From Lotus japonicus (lineage: Eukaryota; Streptophyta; Magnoliopsida; Fabales; Fabaceae): DNA of 64,000 nt. Under the pieces are notes generated by a model. The model was not told where the DNA came from and did not search any database. It was given only the letters and a program-made list of their open reading frames with translations. Where the stretch lies: positions 62,759,984 to 62,823,983 of the forward strand of contig NC_080046.1 in the NCBI RefSeq assembly GCF_012489685.1. The letters run 5' to 3'. Made by a program: the position numbers and the translations under genes. Of this stretch, positions 57,225-64,000 are shown one piece after another. The first letter of the stretch is position 1, and each line of letters starts with the position of its first letter.

Positions 57225-60181
57225 ACTCCCCCCAACTTAGCACTTTGTTTGTCCTCAAACAAAAGGTAAAGACTTTAATCAAACAAGCATGACTAAAACT
57301 TTTTCAAAGCTCAATTTACAAGATCTCACAAAGATTGAATCAATGATCCAAAAGAGAAACATGATGCCCACAAGAGAATGCATAACATTAATACAACTAC
57401 TTATTCAACCTAGAACTCAATAGACATACAATCAATTACTCTTGATCAGGGAATCACTCAATCAAGCCAAGATATAGCATGTAAATCAGGCAAGGTCTGT
57501 GTTTCCCTCATATGCATCAATGAATCACAGAAGTCAAGATTGTTACATGTCTCTTCAATCATCAAAGTCACATGTGCAATCAAGGATCACTAAGGACTTT
57601 TAAAGGTTGTAACGAGGCTAGGCTTCAAAGAGTTTGGTTTTTCAAGATATGCAAAGAAACTCAACAAGGAAAGAGAGCAATCACACTTCACTTCACTCCT
57701 CTCAACTTGCTTTAAACCAACTCTCATTCACCATTTTCAATTCAACTCAACCCTTTGTTTTTCATCAATCTCTTCTTTATTCTCTTTTTGTTCTTTTTGT
57801 TCTTTTTGTTCTTTTTTTTTCTTTCTCTTTTTGCATTTTTTCTCTTTGGAAGCATGCACATATTTGACAATATTTACAAAGAGATTGGATTCAAATCACA
57901 TAAAAACTTTAGCACAAAAGCCTTCTCCCCCCAACTTGCAAACAACCCACACTAAGAATGCTCTCTTTGCTTATTAAGCTTAGGAAAGTCATTGTTTTTC
58001 TTTTAGGCTTAAGGGTCATAATCATGAACAAAACACATCTTCAAATTTCAGGCTCAAAGGGGTAACAAATGGATTTTAATGGCATAGGTAGGCTATTTGG
58101 CTAAGTAGCCATATATATAGAACAAAACATGCCTTGATCATTTCCTAGAAATTCCATGCAACCAATGTTTGTAAGAGACTCAAACAAAGTTAACCATATA
58201 ATTCAATGATGTTCTCTCAACTCACAGTGTATAGGAACACTCCCTCACAGGCTAAAAAGTTTCAAATAACCCTGATTTTCAAGTAATTTTCATGTTATGC
58301 TTCAAGAATTCCAAGTAAATCATGCAATCATATCAAGTCATGGTATCAATGAGTGCAAGCACAATTTCAATCATGGAATCATTCATTTTCGTACCATATA
58401 TCAAGCAATTCTTACAATAGTCATGCAAGTATTGAAACAGTAAGAGAATCATGGAAATCCGAGACACAAGTGCTATATATAAAACTATACTATTAAAAAG
58501 ACACTAAAAACAAAGTGAAAAGGACTCCCTCATGATGTAAATGCTTTGAACCCAAGCTCTCTACTTATATCCTTGATCTCTCTCTCCCTCCATGAGAATT
58601 GGACTGTCCTCAGGCCAAATTGTATGATTCTTTTGTTAATCTGCCTTACAGTCACTAGAAAAACATATTAGAGTTCAAGGGATAAATGAGAAAATAAAAG
58701 CATTGAAACAATTCCAACCCTAGTACATATGAAAATAGACTTAAATAGCTTTCCATAGAGTGTTCATTTGCTCAAATCCGATAAGAATTGAAGAAGTTAT
58801 GCTCGTTTGAAGAAAAGAGTGTAGTGCTGTCATTGAGATATCGCTGAGCACTCTCTGAGATGCGCTGAGCAACCTGCAGCAGTGTTTTAGGCCGCAGGGC
58901 GGCTTCTGAGGCCCGCTAGGCGGCCTATACCAGTAAAAAAAACAGCAACTCCCAACATTTACCACCAAATCCTATTCTAAGCAAAATTATCACCTTTTGT
59001 TCTTCATCAAAACCATCTACGTGATCATTAAAACCTGTAGCAATGGATTCCAAACATCTTTTTCATTCAAATCTCCAAAATCTAAGCATCAAATTGGCAC
59101 ATGTATCCAAAACTCAAATTCTCTTTAATCACAAGTGAACATACCAAAATGTGAGATTTAAACTTTTCAAGCAAACCAATTGATGTATTCACACTCATTT
59201 GTCATTTGAAACATGTCCAGACCTTGTGATTCAACATCCATGCCCAATTTATCAAAAATTCACACTTCTAGGCTTCAAGAGCAAGTTTTCATGCTTTTCA
59301 CAACTCAAAATGTCATATTTTGATGTGATCATTTCTAGAACATGCAATTCACTCCAAACACATACAAATGACCTAAGAAACTTGTGCATAACTTAAGATT
59401 AGAAATTGAAGCATATTTAGCACATAAGACATTTCAAGTTCAAATAGGGTCAAATTTCATTAGTTCACAACTCAATACCTCATATTTTGAAATTCTTACA
59501 TTTCCTTCATGCTAGGCCTCAAAATCATGTATTAACATCATTTAAAACTTGTTCAAGACCTTAGAGTTCAAATCACCACTCATGATCAAGAAAAGCACTA
59601 ATTTAAGCATTCACACATAAAGTGACCTCAAAACTCACCAAGTTCCTAATGAAACTATCCTAACACATAGATATCAACTTCCTAATGCATAATAGAGCTT
59701 GTTCAAAAGATTGAAATGCAATTTTGCACTGTTTATGTAGAAAATGACAAGGAGTGACTAGTTTTTCAACTGAAACTCACAACCTCATGCCCCGAATTTT
59801 GCAAAACACTCAAACCATACACACCAACCATCCATATGCATGCTAAATCTAAATTTGGACTTGTTACAACTCTCAATTGCAGATTTTGAAAAGAAATTTC
59901 ACATGATCCAAATTTCAATCAGTTTTCATGCATTTTCACAAGTCAATCCCTCAAATTCCAAATTCATCACTTTCATTGCTTCCAAAACCTTTAAACACAC
60001 TCAATATATCTATCAAAACTTGTGAAGCACCTTAAAGCACAAATTTAATCTAAGCTTCACAAAATCACTACCCTAGTTCTAAAAATACATGAAAACACAT
60101 AAATATAACAAAAGCAATAAAAACACTGGGTTGCCTCCCAGGAAGCGCTCGTTTAACGTCATTAGCTTGACGCAAACACAA

Positions 60182-60829
60182 TCATGGTGACCACAAACAA
60201 GGGTTATAATATAACCCCTTCCTCTTCTTAGGCCGTTTGACTTGGATTTCATCTAATTTCCTATAAAAAGCTTTCCAAGCCAGCAAAAGTTCTTTATTTT
60301 TCTTCATTTTCTCAACCCAAACCAATTCACCTACACTCAACTCACATGCCAAGCTATTAGCATGCATATGAATGAATGCGAATTTACAATTCTTTGAAGA
60401 ATCGGATTCAGCCAGCTCATCAAACCTATCACCAAATACAACATCTATATGCTCAACATTAAGAATTTCATCATTGTGTTGGTGATGTGATATATTATCA
60501 AATTCTTCAAAGCTTACCTCATCCTCTTCATGTTTTACCTGTGGAGAGCTTGAAGGAATCGGTAAGTGGTGAAGGGTTGGATCTGTTTCTTCTTTTTTTG
60601 GTTTTTCTTCTTCTTCATCACTTTCTTTCACTTGTGCTTCAACCATTGCTCTTCCATGTTCATATACCATATTAGCTAGCTTTCCCAATTGATTCTCCAA
60701 GTTCTTGATGGAAGTCTCAGTATTCCTTTGATGAATCATTGTCAATTGCATGAATTGCACCCAGGTATCCTCAAGCTTAGAAATCCTATCCTCTTCAGGA
60801 GCATAGTATCTCTGAGATGATTGAAACAT
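60182..60829 (-). CDS. Gag-like protein of the complete LTR element
   Basis: 215 codons, intact. Same layout as the ORF at 3046-3693: NLENQLGKLANMV helix near the N-terminus, acidic DEEEEKPKKEE tract, and a basic end with KRPKKRKG. Residue changes against the other copy include T to R near residue 7 and S to A near residue 150. It lies about 170 bases from the primer site in element sense. There is no protease or zinc knuckle. It may serve packaging, or be a by-product of the shortened element. Confidence 0.7.
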   Translation of the reverse strand: MFQSSQRYYAPEEDRISKLEDTWVQFMQLTMIHQRNTETSIKNLENQLGKLANMVYEHGRAMVEAQVKESDEEEEKPKKEETDPTLHHLPIPSSSPQVKHEEDEVSFEEFDNISHHQHNDEILNVEHIDVVFGDRFDELAESDSSKNCKFAFIHMHANSLACELSVGELVWVEKMKKNKELLLAWKAFYRKLDEIQVKRPKKRKGLYYNPCLWSP

Positions 60830-61001
60830 TTTAAGAAGGTAGTGATTCAGAAGCTTCTCGTTGTTTCTCCTCTTGAACTAGCTAACTAACACAAGAGATT
60901 AGTAACAACAAGGAAAGACAAACTGAAAACAAGAACTATACATTATATTCACAATCATTCGAGAATGAAAACTATTGCAATGCAATTAGTATTGGCACAC
61001 C

Positions 61002-61019
61002 TCCCCGGCAACGGCGCCA
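61002..61019 (-). other. Primer binding site for tRNA-Asp, complete copy
   Basis: Identical to 3866-3883, three bases from the 5' LTR. Confidence 0.92.
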
Positions 61020-61022
61020 ATT

Positions 61023-62199
61023 TGTTGAAAGATTTTTTTACCACTCTACGTTGAATCTCTCAAGACTCAATTGTAGTATAGTAAAGGGTTTTGTCGTATC
61101 CACAGGGAGGTGTAATACTTATGCCGTTCAATAGCTAACAGACTTAAATGATGGTTTACAAATATATTGGGTGTTTGTTTAAAAACATAAAAACATAAAT
61201 AAAGAAGATAAAAGAGTTGGATTCACCAAGGTAGATAGTTTTGCTGAGATTAGAGTTTCGTTGTCTGACCTCTATGTATTCTATTGATTCACATACAAAT
61301 ATAGTTCTATGAAATTGATTTCTCCCACCATTTCTTATCTTACTACCCAGTCCCCCGGCGTAGAAGATTATCAACTCAGCTATATTAACCCTCAATCCCT
61401 TGATCGATTAACAATAGTGAGTAGCATTAAGCATGGATGTTTGAATGGACTAATGATCTAACCCTATCCCTAGACCTTAGAATCATTAGATGATTTTACC
61501 TATTTCAGGTTTAAATAGCTAGTTCCCACCATCCTATTAAACCTAAATTCATGTTCTAGGTGATCAATTCAAAACAAGCATAAAGCACAAGGTAAAATCA
61601 TTGAATCATGGCAAAGATACATATGATTAACTCTAGTTCAGACTCAAGAACGTGTGAGTTCCCTACACAAGTTTGAATCAATCAAAATACCCAAGGGGAT
61701 CAACCTGAGATATAGCATGAAGCAAAAGAGAAAACCATTGATTCTTTAACATAGAAACATCAAATTTGCATGAAAGGAAATCAAATAGATTACATGAGCA
61801 TCAAAACAACTAGTTCTAATCCCAACAAATGAGAAATTAGCTATCCATTTCCATGGATAGCTTTACAATCATAAAAGAGAAGAAGAACAATGAAAAACCG
61901 AATCCGTGACGGTTCCCCGGCGATGAAACCGGCTCCAAAGCCTTCTCTCTAGCCTCCTATACCTACCTTGATGATCCAAAAATTCTTCAAGTCTCATGAA
62001 AATATACATTTTTTCTTGAGAACTTAGACCCTACATCAAAATTTGAGAATATAATCAATCATAAAACACATTTGAGCTTAATTCTCAATCAAATAACAAA
62101 TTCCAATCAAGATGAGGAGAACTAATAAGGATTTCTCATGAATCACTTAAGATAAGTGCCTAAAATGAATTCAAATATACGTAAAAATGGCACTTATCA
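61023..62199 (-). repeat. 5' LTR of the complete element (1177 bp)
   Basis: TG to CA ends in element sense. Carries the same internal 218-bp deletion as 3887-5065, showing that both elements are copies of one insertion. Confidence 0.92.
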
Positions 62200-62330
62200 A
62201 CCACCAATACTGGAGGGCTCTACTTTGTTTACGACATGGAGGTACTAGAAAAAACTTTCTCTACAGGACAATCATTGCAAGACTAAGGGCTGGAAAAAAA
62301 TTTTGTGTTTGCTGCTTCATCAGGTAGTTA
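62200..62330 (+). pseudogene. Helitron helicase relic, Walker A portion, right copy
   Basis: Same as 5066-5190 with a small insertion near 62300. Joins to 55665-55829 across the LTR element. Confidence 0.8.
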
Positions 62331-64000
62331 ACTACTTTATAGTCTCTCTTATGCTTTTCTATACTATTTTGTTCATCCAATTGAATCATTCAAATACATC
62401 ATCATTTGTGTATCTATGTGACACAACTCATTAACATAAAAAAAACTAATACACAACACCTAACAGAAAGGAAACTTTTGCCAAGTTACCTTTCCAGCCA
62501 ACAACAAAATGTGAACCACTGAAATTTCTATGATCACTGAATTTGTAAGTGTAAAATATAATACATCACTGTACTCTTCACTTAGGATTTCATAAGAATA
62601 GGAATCTTTCACTCCTCAATATTGTCCTACATATTTGTCATTATGGCTAAGTGGCTTGGTTACTCTTTATTGTTTAAACTGTTTGTACTTGGGTATAGCA
62701 CCCCTTGTGCTATTATATATGAATTTTTCCTTTCAAAAAAAATGGACAAAATAATAGCAACCCAATTCAATCCATCAAAGAGAACAAATGTCCAACAACA
62801 TAGAAATATACTTTAGAAGTTGGTGCAAGTGACTTTAAAAGAACTTCGATCTTCATGCCACCAACACATCATTGGCCAAATTTGAAAGTACGTACCACTC
62901 AAAATGTTCCCTAGCACCAAATCTGGATCTATAAATAACTACAATGACCATAAAATGAATGAACAATTATAATAGAGAATAGGAAACAAATTTTAAAGAT
63001 TTCAATCAATTGAAAAATATGACTTCAAATTGGCTCCAATTACATAAGTACTGAAGATACTTGCTTGGATTGCCACTGACATAAAATTAGAAAACCAGTC
63101 TCAACGCCCCAAACCCAAAAGTAGTTACTTTTTTTTTAAAATCCAAATTGTATAAAAGAAATTAAAGGAAGATCCAGTACATTAGATGGTGGCATCAAGC
63201 ACACCTAGCAAACTAGAAAAACAGAAACAAACAAGTTACTTTTTCTTTTTAATATGCCTTTTCAACCACCTAAAATATGAGTTGTTTTTCTTAACTTTCC
63301 AAAATATGGGAACTGGAAAAAATAAGAAAAGAGGTAGCATCCTTATACTGATTACACCTGCTAAAATTAAGAGTAGAAAATGATAACGTAGCTAGAAACT
63401 TTAGTTGAGTTTATTTTTTTAAGACAATGGAGTGAAAGAAATTGTTACAATAATGGCACATTTTAACAAGGGAAGTTATTAAATCACCTTTTTCAACATG
63501 GATGCAGCAAAATGGGTTGTAAGAAATGAGACTGAGGGAAAATAGAAATAGAGAAACTTAACATGGATGCAGAGGGAACCGAGAATGATGGTGCCACCAT
63601 GGTATTTGAGGTACATGTTGATGGGTTTGGAAGGTTTTTGGATTCGATGAAGAGGAGCAGAGCGATATGATAACGACGTGGGTGCTATCGTGGGAGATGT
63701 GCTATCATGGGAGATGGATCCTTCGATGCAAATGATGCGCACCTTGATTCCAGACGATTGTGCTTGTGCAATTCAGTTCTCCTTCCATGTAACACTTTTC
63801 TTCCAAATAGTTGCGTGCTTTACAAGATGCCTCACATGGGCTGCCTCACCACCACTGGATTGAGGATTTTTCCGCTTTTTTATTTGATTAGAGCTTCTGT
63901 TGTTTTCTAATTCTATTATGTATTTTTCTAATGCTTCATTTACTTAATGATTTGTTAAAAAATCAATAGTTAAGCATTTTAAATTTTAATATTTGCTAAA
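62331..64000. other. Non-coding Helitron interior, right copy
   Basis: Matches 5191-6862. The only item of note is the LINE-like tail motif near 62683-62745. Confidence 0.5.

Larger units (their letters stand above)
55830..62199 (-). mobile_element. Complete gag-only LTR retrotransposon
   Basis: 6370 bp on the minus strand with target duplication ACCAC at 55825-55829 and 62200-62204. 5' LTR 61023-62199, primer site 61002-61019 (tRNA-Asp), gag-like ORF 60182-60829, polypurine tract 57225-57240, 3' LTR 55830-57224. No pol region. The two LTRs differ by a 218-bp deletion in the 5' LTR and a modest number of base changes, so the insertion is not brand new. Confidence 0.93.
57140..64000. repeat. 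Terminal 6.86-kb duplication, right copy
   Basis: Right partner of 1-6862. It runs to the window edge without a break in similarity, so the true duplication is probably longer. Confidence 0.93.

Overview
This is nuclear DNA from a flowering plant, almost certainly a eudicot. Genes carry GT-AG introns. Plant-only families are present: a PLS-type PPR protein, FAR1/FHY3-type MULE transposase, DUF936 protein, SBT-type subtilase and LRR receptor kinase. The rest is dense with plant transposons. A legume is possible, but I cannot prove the family from the sequence. Two genes look able to work: a three-exon gene for a subtilisin-propeptide-like (I9) inhibitor at 19755-20993 (minus), and a subtilase gene at 37553-41225 (plus). 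The other recognisable coding stretches are decayed or captured fragments, apart from the gag-like ORF inside the LTR element.

Layout. 1-5065 is the 3' part (in + coordinates) of a minus-strand Gypsy-type LTR element with a tRNA-Asp primer site and only a gag-like ORF. It sits inside a Helitron helicase relic. 6934-9054 is a clean solo LTR. Two Helitron 3' ends lie at 9291-9318 and 10140-10168. 11715-13245 is a FAR1-like transposase relic split by a solo LTR related to the first element. 15738-17198 is a dead PPR gene. 17462-18498 is a Harbinger-type element with a second inverted-repeat element inside it, next to a LINE fragment. 19755-20993 is the I9 inhibitor gene. 21340-28046 is repeat-rich and holds LINE and SINE scraps, a degenerate tandem repeat, a PP2A B' pseudogene and a hAT MITE. 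29296-32852 is a CACTA element carrying pieces of two host genes, poly(A)-binding protein and a DUF936 protein.

33758-51887 holds two near-identical 9.0-kb copies of one block (RPL15 fragment, subtilase, LRR-kinase scrap, copia fragment). They are separated by exactly 100 Ns, and the copies abut the gap on both sides. This looks like assembly redundancy rather than a true tandem pair. 52540-55829 is a pile of nested elements: SINE, Stowaway, LINE and Helitron starts. 55830-62199 is a complete copy of the gag-only LTR element with target duplication ACCAC, again inside the Helitron helicase relic. The last 6.86 kb (57140-64000) repeats the first 6.86 kb (1-6862) with scattered substitutions.

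How the parts relate. The subtilase and the free I9 inhibitor are members of families that act as protease and inhibitor or chaperone, and they lie about 17 kb apart. The ribosomal L15 exon in front of the subtilase joins it in frame at a canonical splice junction, where a signal-peptide exon would be expected, so a chimeric product is possible. Everything else is best read as a record of transposon capture, nesting and decay.
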